Part shown: piece after piece, positions 34,563 through 49,880 of the stretch
Layout: each line of letters begins with the position of its first letter
How positions within the stretch are numbered: position 1 is the first letter of the stretch
Source: Sulfuritalea sp.
GTDB lineage: Bacteria; Pseudomonadota; Gammaproteobacteria; Burkholderiales; Rhodocyclaceae
Direction: 5' to 3'
Assembly (NCBI GenBank): GCA_023229545.1
Contig: JALNZB010000002.1
Coordinates: forward strand, 161,856-225,855
DNA length: 64,000 bases
Position numbers and translations under genes: made by a program
The notes under the pieces: generated by a model
The model's input: the letters and a program-made list of their open reading frames with translations, nothing else
The model's database searches: none
Told to the model about the DNA's origin: nothing

Positions 34563-35679
34563 TCTGGCGTCCTACGCCGTCGATGACAGCGTCAGTCGCG
34601 GTCGCATGGTCGCCGAGCCGCGCCCCAAGGCGCGCAGCGAGTTTCAGCGCGACCGTGATCGCATCGTGCATTCCACCGCCTTCCGGCGTCTTGAATACAA
34701 GACCCAGGTTTTCGTCAACCACGAAGGCGATCTGTTTCGCACCCGCCTCACGCACAGTATCGAGGTGGCCCAGATCGCGCGTTCCATCGCGCGCGCCCTG
34801 CGCCTCAATGACGACCTGACCGAAGCCATCGCGCTGGCCCACGACCTCGGCCACACGCCTTTCGGCCACGCTGGTCAGGACGCCCTGAACGAGTGCATGC
34901 AGGCGCATGGCGGTTTCGAACACAATCTGCAAAGCCTGCGCATCGTTGATCGCCTGGAAGAGCGCTACGGCGCGTTTGACGGCCTCAATCTGATGTTCGA
35001 GACGCGCGAGGGCATCCTCAAGCACTGCTCGCCGGCGCGGGCGCGCGAACTCGGCGAACTCGGCCAGCGCTTTCTCGATGACCGCCGGCCCTCGCTTGAG
35101 GCGCAAATCTGCAATCTGGCCGACGAGATCGCCTACAACAACCATGATGTCGATGATGGCCTGCGTTCCGGGCTGCTGACTCAGGATCAACTCGGAGAGG
35201 TGAGCCTCTTCGCCCGTCATGCCGCCGCAGCGGATGCCGAGTTTCCGCAACTGTCCGACCGTCGGCGGGTGCACGAAACCATCCGCCGCATGATCGACGC
35301 CCTGGTCACGGACTTGCTGGCAGAATCGGCGCGGCGCATCGCCGATGCCGCGCCGCAAACGCTGGCCGACATACACCAATCCCCGGCGCTGATCGCCTTC
35401 ACCGATGCGATGCTGGCCGAAAACAGGGCGCTCAAGGGCTTTCTGCGCGAGCATCTGTACCAGCACTACCAGGTGCTGCGCATGACGGCCAAGGCGCGCC
35501 GCATCATTCACGACCTGTTCGGCGCCTTCGTCGCCGATCCGCGCCTGCTGCCGCCTCAATATCAGGAAATGGCGGCGAGCGGAAGCGTCGCCCGCGCCAC
35601 CGCCGACTATATTGCCGGCATGACCGACCGCTACTCGATGAAAGAGCACCGCCGCCTGTTCTCCGTCGGAGAACTCTGA
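34555..35679 (+). CDS. Deoxyguanosinetriphosphate triphosphohydrolase-like protein
   Basis: A 374-residue HD-domain protein from the GTG at 34555, which overlaps the aroB end; an ATG at 34504 lies deeper in aroB and gives an unrelated head. FRRLEYKTQVFVNHEGDLFR, THSIEVAQIARSIAR, and the HD pair HDLGHTPFGHAGQDAL show an intact metal site; LEAQICNLADEIAYNNHDVD and the C-terminal YIAGMTDRYSMKEHRRL complete the family. These proteins split dNTPs to nucleosides and triphosphate, keeping pools low. In this family (type 2, dgt-like) the physiological substrate is often untested. Confidence 0.93.
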   Translation: MSDLASYAVDDSVSRGRMVAEPRPKARSEFQRDRDRIVHSTAFRRLEYKTQVFVNHEGDLFRTRLTHSIEVAQIARSIARALRLNDDLTEAIALAHDLGHTPFGHAGQDALNECMQAHGGFEHNLQSLRIVDRLEERYGAFDGLNLMFETREGILKHCSPARARELGELGQRFLDDRRPSLEAQICNLADEIAYNNHDVDDGLRSGLLTQDQLGEVSLFARHAAAADAEFPQLSDRRRVHETIRRMIDALVTDLLAESARRIADAAPQTLADIHQSPALIAFTDAMLAENRALKGFLREHLYQHYQVLRMTAKARRIIHDLFGAFVADPRLLPPQYQEMAASGSVARATADYIAGMTDRYSMKEHRRLFSVGEL

Positions 35680-35854
35680 GAAACACGGGTTTTGTGGGGC
35701 GATGTGATTCGTGCGCACCAGAATGGGGCGCTTTACGAGGTAGAATCTGCACCAGTTTAGGGATTCTCGACGCGTTGTCGCAGAGTCCGGCCTTTGCTTT
35801 CGACTCCGGAAGCAGAGGCAGACAGGGTTGGCGGATTTTATTAAAGGAGAAATC

Positions 35855-37204
35855 ATGGCAGTGCAACTTGATGAACGAACGGAAGCTATCTATCAACAGG
35901 TCGCGGCGAGAAATCCAGGTGAAAGCGAATTTCATCAAGCAGTTAGGGAGGTTTTGGAGTCGCTTGGTCCAGTACTTGCGAAATACCCGGAATTTGCCGA
36001 ACGCAAAATTATCGAACGTATTTGCGAACCCGAGCGTCAGATCATTTTCCGCGTGCCATGGCAGGATGACAAGGGCACGGTTCAAATCAACCGTGGCTTT
36101 CGAGTCCAGTTTAATAGTGCGCTCGGACCCTACAAAGGGGGGCTACGGTTTCACCCATCTGTCTATCTCGGCATCATTAAGTTCCTTGGTTTCGAACAGA
36201 TATTCAAGAACGCCCTTACCGGCATGCCGATCGGTGGAGGCAAGGGGGGATCGGATTTTGACCCAAAGGGGAAGTCGGATAGCGAGATCATGCGCTTTTG
36301 CCAAAGCTTCATGATCGAACTGCATCACTATCTGGGCGAGCATACCGATGTACCGGCAGGAGATATCGGTGTCGGCGGTCGCGAAATTGGCTATCTTTTC
36401 GGTCAGTACAAGAGAATAACCAACAGATTCGAATCGGGCGTCCTCACCGGCAAAGGTATCGGCTGGGGCGGATCGCTCGCCCGCACTGAAGCGACAGGCT
36501 ACGGCACCGTCTTTTTCCTGCGCGAAATGCTCAAGGTTCGCAAGGATTCCCTCGAGGGCAAGACCTGTGTTGTTTCCGGTTCGGGCAACGTGGCGATCTA
36601 TGCGATCGAGAAACTCCACGAGCTTGGGGCGAAGGTTGTTGCGTGCTCCGACTCGAACGGAGTGATCTTCCACGAGAAGGGCATCGATCTCGATCTCGTC
36701 AAGCGACTGAAGGAAGTCGAGCGGCGCAGAATTGCCGACTACGCGACCTATCACAAGGACGCGAAATATATTGCCAGCGGCAACATCTGGGATATTCCCT
36801 GCCAGATCGCGGTACCTTCGGCGACGCAAAACGAGATCAATGGCAAGGATGCCAAGACGCTGGTCAAGAACGGCTGTATTGCCGTGGGCGAGGGTGCAAA
36901 CATGCCCACGACACCCGAAGGCGTCAAGGTTTTTCTCGATGCCAAAATCGCCTACGGACCGGGCAAAGCCGCCAACGCCGGTGGTGTTGCGACCTCGGCG
37001 CTCGAGATGCAGCAGAACGCTGGCCGAGACTCCTGGACCTTTGAATTTACGGAGAAGAAGCTCGACGGGATCATGACGGGTATCCATGCTACAGCCTACG
37101 AAACGTCGGAAGAGTTCGGCGCTGCAGGGAACTACGTGCTCGGCGCGAATATTGCCGGATTCATCAAGGTAGCCCGCGCGATGGTGGCGCACGGCTTGAT
37201 CTGA
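35855..37204 (+). CDS. gdhA: NADP-specific glutamate dehydrogenase
   Basis: A 449-residue hexameric-type GDH that aminates 2-oxoglutarate with NADPH. AAAGGAGA just before MAVQLDERTEAIYQQ fixes the start. Substrate-site motifs GPYKGGLRFHPSVYLGI, MPIGGGKGGSDFDPKGKSD (catalytic Lys) and DVPAGDIGVGGREIGYLFG are intact; the dinucleotide loop is VVSGSGNVAIYAIEKL. Third-position GC is lower than in neighbouring genes. The 175-base upstream gap carries a TAGAAT -10-like box near 35742. It is followed by hairpins and the PEP-synthase-like gene, then gltBD, so ammonia assimilation genes cluster here. Confidence 0.96.
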   Translation: MAVQLDERTEAIYQQVAARNPGESEFHQAVREVLESLGPVLAKYPEFAERKIIERICEPERQIIFRVPWQDDKGTVQINRGFRVQFNSALGPYKGGLRFHPSVYLGIIKFLGFEQIFKNALTGMPIGGGKGGSDFDPKGKSDSEIMRFCQSFMIELHHYLGEHTDVPAGDIGVGGREIGYLFGQYKRITNRFESGVLTGKGIGWGGSLARTEATGYGTVFFLREMLKVRKDSLEGKTCVVSGSGNVAIYAIEKLHELGAKVVACSDSNGVIFHEKGIDLDLVKRLKEVERRRIADYATYHKDAKYIASGNIWDIPCQIAVPSATQNEINGKDAKTLVKNGCIAVGEGANMPTTPEGVKVFLDAKIAYGPGKAANAGGVATSALEMQQNAGRDSWTFEFTEKKLDGIMTGIHATAYETSEEFGAAGNYVLGANIAGFIKVARAMVAHGLI

Positions 37205-37224
37205 TTAGCATGTAGCGCCGGTTT

Positions 37225-37282
37225 GTCGGATGCTTTCCGACCGATGGGCGAAGCAGCGGATTCCCGGTAAGGGGTCCGCTGC
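37225..37282 (+). other. Two hairpins downstream of gdhA
   Basis: GTCGG (37225-37229) pairs with CCGAC (37237-37241), and GCAGCGGA (37253-37260) pairs perfectly with TCCGCTGC (37275-37282). There is no U-run, so these may stabilise the gdhA transcript end or act with Rho rather than terminate alone. Confidence 0.45.
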
Positions 37283-37332
37283 GGATGCCTTTACAATCCG
37301 AGGTCGCTGATTCTCGCGCCCCCTCAATCACC

Positions 37333-39945
37333 ATGTATATAGGCGGGACGGTGACTGAAAAATACACTGATTACGATCCCCGGCGCTTTGTCACCACCGG
37401 TCTTCCCGGCCTTGACGCCATTCTCGGCGGGCTGCGGCTTGGGGATAACGTGGTCTGGCGGGTCGATAACGTCGACGACTATCGGGCTTTTGTCGCGCCG
37501 TACGTAGCCGCCGCAATAGCGGTCGGGCATCGCGTCGTCTATATCCGTTTCGCATCGCATCCTCCGGTAGTCGATGCCTCATGGGTTGGTGCCGTCTATA
37601 ACCTGGACGCCTTGCGCGGATTTGAGTCCTTCACGGTGAGGTTGCATACCATCATCGCTGCGGAGGGTAGAGAAGTTTTCTACGTGTTTGACTGCTTGTC
37701 GGACCTGCTCGATGCCTGGGCGACTGACGGCATGATCAGTAATTTTTTTCGCGTTACCTGCCCGTATCTGTTCGAGCTCGATACTGTGGCGCACTTCGCG
37801 CTTCGGCGTCGTGCCCACTCCATGGCGACCGTGGACGCTATCCGTACCACCACCCAGCTCCTGATCGACCTCTACAACGAGAGCGGATCGCTCTACCTCC
37901 ACCCGCTCAAGGTGTGGCGGCGCTACTCGCCGACCATGTTTTTGCCGCACCGCCACGAGGACGGGGAGTTCATCCCGATCACCGCAAGCTGCGAGGCGAC
38001 CAGCCTGTTCAACCGGCTGGCCGGTAGCGCACCCGACGATGCCGAGCGCCACCTGGACTCATGGGAGCGCCTTTTTATCCGTGCCGCAGACCTCGCCATT
38101 TCCCGACCGGACGACCCGCAGCGACAGGCCATGGTTGAACAGCTCTGCCGGCTTTTGATCGGCAGGGACGAACGGATACTCGCTCTGGCGCTCCGCAATT
38201 TCACGCTGACCGATCTTCTCGCCATCAAGGGGCGCCTCATCGGCACCGGCTTCATTGGCGGTAAGTCAGTCGGCATGCTACTGGCACGGGCGATACTGCA
38301 AGCCGATCCGGAGTCTGGGTGGAGTGAATTCCTGGAACCTCACGACTCGTTCTTTATCGGCTCCGACCTGTTCCATTCATACATTGTCAGTAACGGCTGG
38401 TGGCCGCTGTTTATGTGGCAGCGGAGCGAGGCCGGCTATTCGAGTGGCGCGGCGCAATTGCGGGAGTTGCTGCGGCAGGGAAGCTTTCCGGTCGAAATCC
38501 TGCGCGAGTTCCAGAAAATGCTGGAACATTTCGGTCAGTACCCGATCATCGTCCGTTCCTCCAGCCTTCTGGAAGATGGGTTCGGCAACGCGTTTGCCGG
38601 CAAGTACGACAGTTTCTTCTGCGTGAATCAGGGCTCGCCGGAGGAGCGGCTGGCGCAGTTCATCGAAGCCGTGAGGAAGGTTTACGCAAGCACGCTCAGC
38701 GAGGAGGCACTCGCCTACCGCCAGCAACGCGGTCTGGCCCGCCACGAGGAGCAAATGGCCCTCCTGGTCCAGCGCGTTTCCGGTGCTTATCACGGAAACT
38801 ATTTTTTCCCGGCTTTTGCCGGCGTGGGAATCTCCTATAACACCTTCGTCTGGCGCCACGATATCGATCCTGGCGCAGGGATGCTGCGGCTGGTCGTTGG
38901 TCTCGGCACGCGCGCGGTGGACCGGGTCGATGGCGACTATCCCAGAATCGTTTCCCTCGACCAGCCTCTCCTGGCGCCCCATGCCGACCCGGAGAATCGG
39001 CGCCGCTTTACCCAGCACGATGTCGATGTCCTCGATATTGAGCAGAACACCTGGCGCACGGTGCCCCTGACGGAGTTGCACGCCGAGGACCAGACCCTGC
39101 CACTCGATCTGTTTGCCGAGCAGGACCAAGCCGGTTGGCTGGTCACCTTCAACCGGATACTGACCGAGACCGGTTTCGCCGCCACTATGCGCCGCTTGCT
39201 GAAGACCCTCGAGCAGGCTTATGAGTATCCGGTGGACGTGGAATTCACCGGCACCTACGCCAGCGACGGCAGGCTGTATGTGAACCTGATCCAGTGCCGT
39301 CCCCTGCAAACCCGCGGCATTCAAGCCAAGCGCGTCGAGATAGGCGCGGCAAGCAAGGCCGATACACTGTTCAGCAGTAGCGGAAACTTCATGGGGGGCA
39401 GCATTGTGCAGCCGATCGGGCGGGTCATCGCCGTCGATCCGGAAGCGTTCATGGGCATGACTCTTTCCGACAAGTACGAACTGGCACGGTTGATCGGACG
39501 TCTCAACCGCGAGATTCTGGCGCGGGATACCATTCCGACCCTGCTGCTGGGGCCGGGACGCTGGGGCACCTCGACGCTTCGACTCGGCGTTCCGGTGCGG
39601 TTCGCCGAGATCAATGCCGTGACGGCGATTGGCGAAGTGGCATTCTCGGCCGGCGGACTGTATCCGGAACTCTCTTTTGGTTCGCACTTTTTTCAGGATC
39701 TGGTCGAGACCGGAATTTTCTATGTCGCGCTGCATCCCGAGCGGCCCGGTTGTTTCCTGAACGTCAAACTACTAGAGGGACTCCCCAATCGACTGGCGGA
39801 ATTGCTCCCGGATGACGCGCGCTTCGCGGACGCAGTACGAGTGGTCGATCTACCTGATGGGTATCAACTACTGGCGGATATTGTCAGCCAGCAAGTCGTC
39901 TGCTGTCGCGTTAGCGGCGCTACCACGTTCTTGACGAAGCAATAG
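37333..39945 (+). CDS. PEP-synthase-like ATP-binding protein with a degenerate KaiC-like N-terminal domain
   Basis: An 870-residue protein from the ATG at 37333 (37285 and GTG 37351 are other possible starts). The first ~230 residues have a RecA/KaiC plan: TTGLPGLDAILGGLRLGDNV matches the KaiC entry into Walker A, but the GKT loop is missing, while a Walker B-like strand remains (EVFYVFDCLSDLLDAW). The middle and C-terminal parts resemble the nucleotide-binding domain of pyruvate phosphate dikinase and PEP synthase: GTGFIGGKSVGMLLARAI, YPIIVRSSSLLEDGFGNAFA and GKYDSFF. No swivelling phosphohistidine domain or PEP-binding barrel follows, so it cannot be a full PEP synthase. Role unknown; perhaps a phosphotransfer or regulatory protein. 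Confidence 0.82.
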   Translation: MYIGGTVTEKYTDYDPRRFVTTGLPGLDAILGGLRLGDNVVWRVDNVDDYRAFVAPYVAAAIAVGHRVVYIRFASHPPVVDASWVGAVYNLDALRGFESFTVRLHTIIAAEGREVFYVFDCLSDLLDAWATDGMISNFFRVTCPYLFELDTVAHFALRRRAHSMATVDAIRTTTQLLIDLYNESGSLYLHPLKVWRRYSPTMFLPHRHEDGEFIPITASCEATSLFNRLAGSAPDDAERHLDSWERLFIRAADLAISRPDDPQRQAMVEQLCRLLIGRDERILALALRNFTLTDLLAIKGRLIGTGFIGGKSVGMLLARAILQADPESGWSEFLEPHDSFFIGSDLFHSYIVSNGWWPLFMWQRSEAGYSSGAAQLRELLRQGSFPVEILREFQKMLEHFGQYPIIVRSSSLLEDGFGNAFAGKYDSFFCVNQGSPEERLAQFIEAVRKVYASTLSEEALAYRQQRGLARHEEQMALLVQRVSGAYHGNYFFPAFAGVGISYNTFVWRHDIDPGAGMLRLVVGLGTRAVDRVDGDYPRIVSLDQPLLAPHADPENRRRFTQHDVDVLDIEQNTWRTVPLTELHAEDQTLPLDLFAEQDQAGWLVTFNRILTETGFAATMRRLLKTLEQAYEYPVDVEFTGTYASDGRLYVNLIQCRPLQTRGIQAKRVEIGAASKADTLFSSSGNFMGGSIVQPIGRVIAVDPEAFMGMTLSDKYELARLIGRLNREILARDTIPTLLLGPGRWGTSTLRLGVPVRFAEINAVTAIGEVAFSAGGLYPELSFGSHFFQDLVETGIFYVALHPERPGCFLNVKLLEGLPNRLAELLPDDARFADAVRVVDLPDGYQLLADIVSQQVVCCRVSGATTFLTKQ

Positions 39946-40031
39946 TCTTCTCCTGTCGCGCGTACTCTTCTTCTTGAAGAAGGCGCCGTTTGGCGGTATA
40001 TTTCGCACCCCGCTCTAAAGGTTTCGCTTGA

Positions 40032-40064
40032 AGCCGGTGCGCCCCTGTGCCCCGGCTCTTTTTT
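40032..40064 (+). terminator. Probable intrinsic terminator upstream of gltB
   Basis: AGCCGG (40032-40037) pairs with CCGGCT (40052-40057), with extra G/C pairing possible in the loop, and is followed by CTTTTTT. It ends the transcript of the PEP-synthase-like gene. The remaining ~90 bases to gltB should hold the gltBD promoter; no clear boxes were picked out. Confidence 0.6.
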
Positions 40065-40152
40065 CGGCCTCCGCCCGCCCGAAGCCCCCGAATCTGCTTA
40101 AGGGCGCTGTTTTTTGATGTTGTCGGCGAAGATACGAGTTGAGGAAATCGAG

Positions 40153-46238
<6,086 letters not shown>

Positions 46239-46245
46239 GTCCGCC

Positions 46246-47577
46246 TTGAACGTCGTCATTCTCGCCGCCGGGCAGGGCAAGCGGATGCACTCCGATCTGC
46301 CCAAGGTACTGCATCGGTTGGCGGGAAAGACTCTGCTCGGTTACGTCATCGACACGGCGCGCGAGCTGGACGCCGAAAGAATCTGCGTGGTCTATGGCCA
46401 TGGCGGCGAGCAGGTGCCTCGGGCATTCGCGGCGCTGGATGCGCCCGATTTGAGCTGGGCCAGACAGGAACCGCAACTCGGCACCGGTCATGCGGTGTTG
46501 CAGGCCATGCCAGCCGCCGTACCGTCAGCGCCGACTCTTGTGTTGTACGGTGATGTTCCCCTGATTCGCGCCGCAACCCTGCGGCGCCTGATCGAAGCGG
46601 CGGGCGCCGGCTCGCTGGCGCTGCTTACCGCGCATGTCGACAATCCTCATGGCTACGGGCGCATCGTTCGGATCGGCGGCAAGGTCACGCGCATCGTCGA
46701 GGAAAAGGATGCCGACGATGCGGAGCGCACGATCAACGAGATCAACACCGGCATCTTGGTGGCGCCCGCGGCGGCACTGGCGCGCTGGCTGCCCGGCTTA
46801 AGTCAGCGCAACGCGCAGGGCGAGTATTACCTGACCGACATCGTCGCTCTCGCCGTTGCCGAGGGCATGCCGGTCGTCACAGCCCATCCCGGCGCGGCGT
46901 GGGAAACCGATGGCATCAACAGCAAGGCACAACTGGCGCGGCTTGAGCGCGTGCACCAGCGCAACATCGCCGAGGCGCTGATGGAGCAGGGCGTGACGCT
47001 GAGTGACCCGGCGCGCATCGACGTGCGCGGCGAACTGCGGTGCGGGCGCGATGTCTTCATCGACGTCAATTGCGTGTTCGAGGGCCGCGTGGTGCTCGGC
47101 GACGGCGTGCGCATCAATGCTAACTGCGTAATCCAGGATGCCGTTGTCGGCGCCCAGAGCATCGTCGGTCCCTTCGCCCGGCTGCGGCCCGGCACCGTGC
47201 TGGCCGAGGACGTGCATGTCGGCAACTTCGTCGAGGTGAAGAATTCCACCATCGCGGCGCATTCGAAGGCCAATCACCTGGCCTATCTCGGCGACGCCAC
47301 CATCGGCAGCCGCGTCAACGTCGGCGCCGGCACCATTACCTGCAATTACGACGGCGCCAACAAGTTCCGCACCGTGATCGAAGATGACGCCTTCATCGGC
47401 TCCGACACGCAACTGGTCGCGCCCGTCACGGTCGGTCGCGGCGCCACGCTGGGCGCCGGCACCACATTGACCCGCGATGCGCCTGCCGATCAACTCACCA
47501 TTTCGCGCGCGAAACAGACGTCGATTCCCGGCTGGAAGCGACCGATAAAGAACGCAAACCCGAAGAAGAAGGACTGA
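46246..47577 (+). CDS. glmU: Bifunctional UDP-N-acetylglucosamine pyrophosphorylase / glucosamine-1-phosphate N-acetyltransferase
   Basis: A 443-residue enzyme for the last two steps to UDP-GlcNAc. The N-terminal uridyltransferase domain shows VVILAAGQGKRMHSDLPKVL and ALLTAHVDNPHGYGRIVR; the C-terminal left-handed beta-helix shows hexapeptide repeats and the acetyl-CoA site region NHLAYLGDATIGSRVNVGAG and TITCNYDGANKFRT. The start is TTG (46246), the only codon giving the family N-terminus. It lies seven bases after gltD and three before glmS, linking glutamine use to amino-sugar synthesis. A dispersed-motif copy lies inside on the opposite strand (46514-46536). Confidence 0.96.
   Translation: MNVVILAAGQGKRMHSDLPKVLHRLAGKTLLGYVIDTARELDAERICVVYGHGGEQVPRAFAALDAPDLSWARQEPQLGTGHAVLQAMPAAVPSAPTLVLYGDVPLIRAATLRRLIEAAGAGSLALLTAHVDNPHGYGRIVRIGGKVTRIVEEKDADDAERTINEINTGILVAPAAALARWLPGLSQRNAQGEYYLTDIVALAVAEGMPVVTAHPGAAWETDGINSKAQLARLERVHQRNIAEALMEQGVTLSDPARIDVRGELRCGRDVFIDVNCVFEGRVVLGDGVRINANCVIQDAVVGAQSIVGPFARLRPGTVLAEDVHVGNFVEVKNSTIAAHSKANHLAYLGDATIGSRVNVGAGTITCNYDGANKFRTVIEDDAFIGSDTQLVAPVTVGRGATLGAGTTLTRDAPADQLTISRAKQTSIPGWKRPIKNANPKKKD
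46514..46536 (-). repeat. Dispersed AGTCGGCGCTG motif, copy antisense within glmU
   Basis: On the minus strand the core is followed by ACGGT and ACGGCGG. Confidence 0.6.
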
Positions 47578-47580
47578 GCC

Positions 47581-49410
47581 ATGTGCGGTATCGTCGCAGC
47601 CGTTGCCTCCCGCAACATTGTCCCGGTGCTCATCGAAGGGTTGATGAAGCTTGAGTATCGCGGCTACGACTCGGCCGGCCTGGCGCTGCTCAATCCGGGA
47701 CTGACGCGCTTGCGCAGCGTCGGCCGCGTCGCCGAACTGGCGATGCAGGCGGAAGGTCTGGCCGCTCATCAGGGCATCGCCCATACCCGCTGGGCGACGC
47801 ATGGTGTGCCAAACGAACGCAACGCCCATCCGCATGTCTCCGGCGGCCTGGCCGTGGTGCATAACGGCATCATCGAGAACTACGCCGAGATCAGGCGGGA
47901 ACTGATCGCAGAGGGCTATGTCTTTGCCTCGGACACCGACACCGAAGTCATCGCCCACCTGATCCAGCACACGCTGAAGTCGACGCCCGAGCTGTTCGCC
48001 GCCGTGCGGCGGACGACGGTGCGCCTGATCGGCGCCTATGCCATTGCCGTGGTGCGGGAGGGGGATGACAGCATCGTCGTCGCCCGTCACGGCGCACCGC
48101 TGCTGCTGGGACTGGGTGAGGACGGCAACTACGCCGCCTCGGACGCTTCGGCGCTGCTGCAAGTCACGCGCCGCATGGTCTATCTCGAAGACGGCGATGT
48201 TGCCGAGCTCAGGCGCGATGCCGTGCGAATAGTCGGCGCTGACGGCACGGCGGCAAACCTGCCGGAGGATCGTCCGGTGCACGAAAGCACGCTCTGCGCC
48301 GACGATGTGGAAATGGGCGACTATCAGCACTACATGCAGAAGGAAATCTTCGAGCAGCCGCAGGCGCTGGCCGCCACGCTGGAAATGATCGGCGGCGCGC
48401 AAACCCTGAGCCCCAACCTGTTCGGCGTGATGGCGCCCGAGATGTTGCGGGACGTGTCGTCGGTGCTGATCCTCGCCTGCGGCACCAGTTTCCACGCCGG
48501 CCTGGTGGCGCGCTACTGGATCGAGCAAGTGGCGGGGATCGCGTGCAGCGTCGAAATCGCCAGCGAGTATCGCTATCGCGTCTCGGTGCCCAACCCGCAA
48601 CAACTCGTCGTGGCGATTTCCCAATCCGGCGAAACGGCCGACACGCTGGCCTCGGTCAAGCATGCCAAAGCGTTGGGCATGAGTCGCACGCTGGCGATCT
48701 GCAACGTACCCGAATCGGCCATCGTGCGCGAATGCGCGCTCCGCTTCCTGACCCGCGCCGGACCCGAGATCGGCGTCGCCTCGACCAAGGCCTTCACCAC
48801 CCAGTTGGCGGCCCTCTTCCTGCTGGCGGTGACGCTCGCCAAACAGGCCGGGCGCCTCGGCGCCGAGCAGGAAGCCGCGCACCTGACCGCCCTGCGCCAC
48901 CTGCCGGTGGCGGTGCAAAAGGTGCTGGCCTTGGAACCCGAAATCAAGGCTTGGGCCGCGCGCTTCGCCGACAAGCAGCATGCGTTGTTTCTCGGTCGCG
49001 GCCACCACTATCCGATCGCGCTGGAAGGTGCGCTGAAGCTCAAGGAAATCTCCTACATTCATGCCGAAGGCTATCCGGCGGGCGAACTCAAGCACGGCCC
49101 GCTGGCGCTGGTCGACAGAACCATGCCGGTCGTCAGCATCGCACCCAACGACGCGCTGCTGGAAAAGCTCAAGTCCAACCTCAAGGAAGTTGCCGCGCGC
49201 GGCGGTGAACTGTATGTCTTCGCCGATGCCGATTCGGCGGTGGATCACGATGAGGGCGTGCATGTGCTGCGTCTGCCCGAGCACTACGGCCTGCTGTCGC
49301 CGGTGCTGCATGTCGTGCCCCTGCAACTGTTGTCATATCACGCCGCGCTGGTGAAAGGCACGGATGTGGACAAGCCGAGAAATCTCGCCAAATCGGTCAC
49401 TGTTGAATAG
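47581..49410 (+). CDS. glmS: Glutamine-fructose-6-phosphate aminotransferase (isomerizing)
   Basis: A 609-residue enzyme making glucosamine 6-phosphate from fructose 6-phosphate and glutamine. MCGIVAAVASRN exposes the Cys1 nucleophile after Met removal; GIAHTRWATHGVPNERNAHP completes the glutaminase site. Two SIS sugar-phosphate domains follow (ILACGTSFHAGLVARYWIEQ; AISQSGETADTLASVKHA), ending in the conserved PRNLAKSVTVE. No glmS ribozyme or riboswitch is possible in the three-base gap from glmU. A dispersed-motif copy lies inside at 48231. Confidence 0.97.
   Translation: MCGIVAAVASRNIVPVLIEGLMKLEYRGYDSAGLALLNPGLTRLRSVGRVAELAMQAEGLAAHQGIAHTRWATHGVPNERNAHPHVSGGLAVVHNGIIENYAEIRRELIAEGYVFASDTDTEVIAHLIQHTLKSTPELFAAVRRTTVRLIGAYAIAVVREGDDSIVVARHGAPLLLGLGEDGNYAASDASALLQVTRRMVYLEDGDVAELRRDAVRIVGADGTAANLPEDRPVHESTLCADDVEMGDYQHYMQKEIFEQPQALAATLEMIGGAQTLSPNLFGVMAPEMLRDVSSVLILACGTSFHAGLVARYWIEQVAGIACSVEIASEYRYRVSVPNPQQLVVAISQSGETADTLASVKHAKALGMSRTLAICNVPESAIVRECALRFLTRAGPEIGVASTKAFTTQLAALFLLAVTLAKQAGRLGAEQEAAHLTALRHLPVAVQKVLALEPEIKAWAARFADKQHALFLGRGHHYPIALEGALKLKEISYIHAEGYPAGELKHGPLALVDRTMPVVSIAPNDALLEKLKSNLKEVAARGGELYVFADADSAVDHDEGVHVLRLPEHYGLLSPVLHVVPLQLLSYHAALVKGTDVDKPRNLAKSVTVE
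48231..48253 (+). repeat. Dispersed AGTCGGCGCTG motif, copy in glmS
   Basis: Core followed by ACGGC and ACGGCGG; in frame it reads V-G-A-D-G-T-A. Confidence 0.6.
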
Positions 49411-49433
49411 CCGGCTGGCACGAGAGACAAGTT

Positions 49434-49880
49434 TTGCTCGAACTAAAAAACATTGACCTGACGACGGACCCTCTCGCTGCACACTACGTAAAAACGGAAG
49501 TCGTCACTGTCGCATTCGCTCAACACGAAGGCGAGTTGATCAGCCTTGAAGGCCCAAACCGCTACAAGGCAGGTGATGCCCTGATTACCGGCTCTACTGG
49601 TAGTCAATGGAGCGTCTCTCGTCATCGCTTTGATGCGAAGTACGAAGCTTTGCCACCCACGGTGACGGGCGAAGATGGTCGCTACAAGGCCAGGCCAATA
49701 CCGATTCTCGCCAAGCAGATGACCGAACCCTTTACCGCCACGCGATCGGCAGGTGGCGATGTCCTTCGCGGGAATGCCGGAGATTGGTTGCTGCAATATG
49801 GACCTGGGGACTTTGGTGTCGCCGAGCACCGCCGATTCACGCAGGTCTACAAGAATTCAGACGGAACAACCCATGCATAA
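49434..49880 (+). CDS. PGDYG-domain protein
   Basis: A 148-residue protein from a TTG at 49434 (weakly supported start). The C-terminal WLLQYGPGDFGVAEHRRFTQVY matches the PGDYG domain, a short family of unknown function found in small bacterial proteins and in phage or quality-control contexts. The N-terminal half (VTVAFAQHEGELISLEGPNR; GDALITGSTGSQWSVSRHRF) looks like a second, related beta domain. Its stop lies inside the next gene (eight-base overlap with 49873). The base composition is lower in GC than glmS, consistent with an accessory segment. Confidence 0.75.
   Translation: MLELKNIDLTTDPLAAHYVKTEVVTVAFAQHEGELISLEGPNRYKAGDALITGSTGSQWSVSRHRFDAKYEALPPTVTGEDGRYKARPIPILAKQMTEPFTATRSAGGDVLRGNAGDWLLQYGPGDFGVAEHRRFTQVYKNSDGTTHA

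Noticed and set aside
38377..39735. 452-codon open frame opposite the PEP-synthase-like gene
   Set aside because: No motifs and antisense to a well supported gene.
47578..47580. glmS riboswitch/ribozyme
   Set aside because: Only three bases separate glmU and glmS.
46798..49326. 842-codon open frame opposite glmU and glmS
   Set aside because: It mirrors the high third-position GC of two certain genes; its translation is low in recognisable motifs and rich in His/Arg/Gly, typical of antisense shadows.
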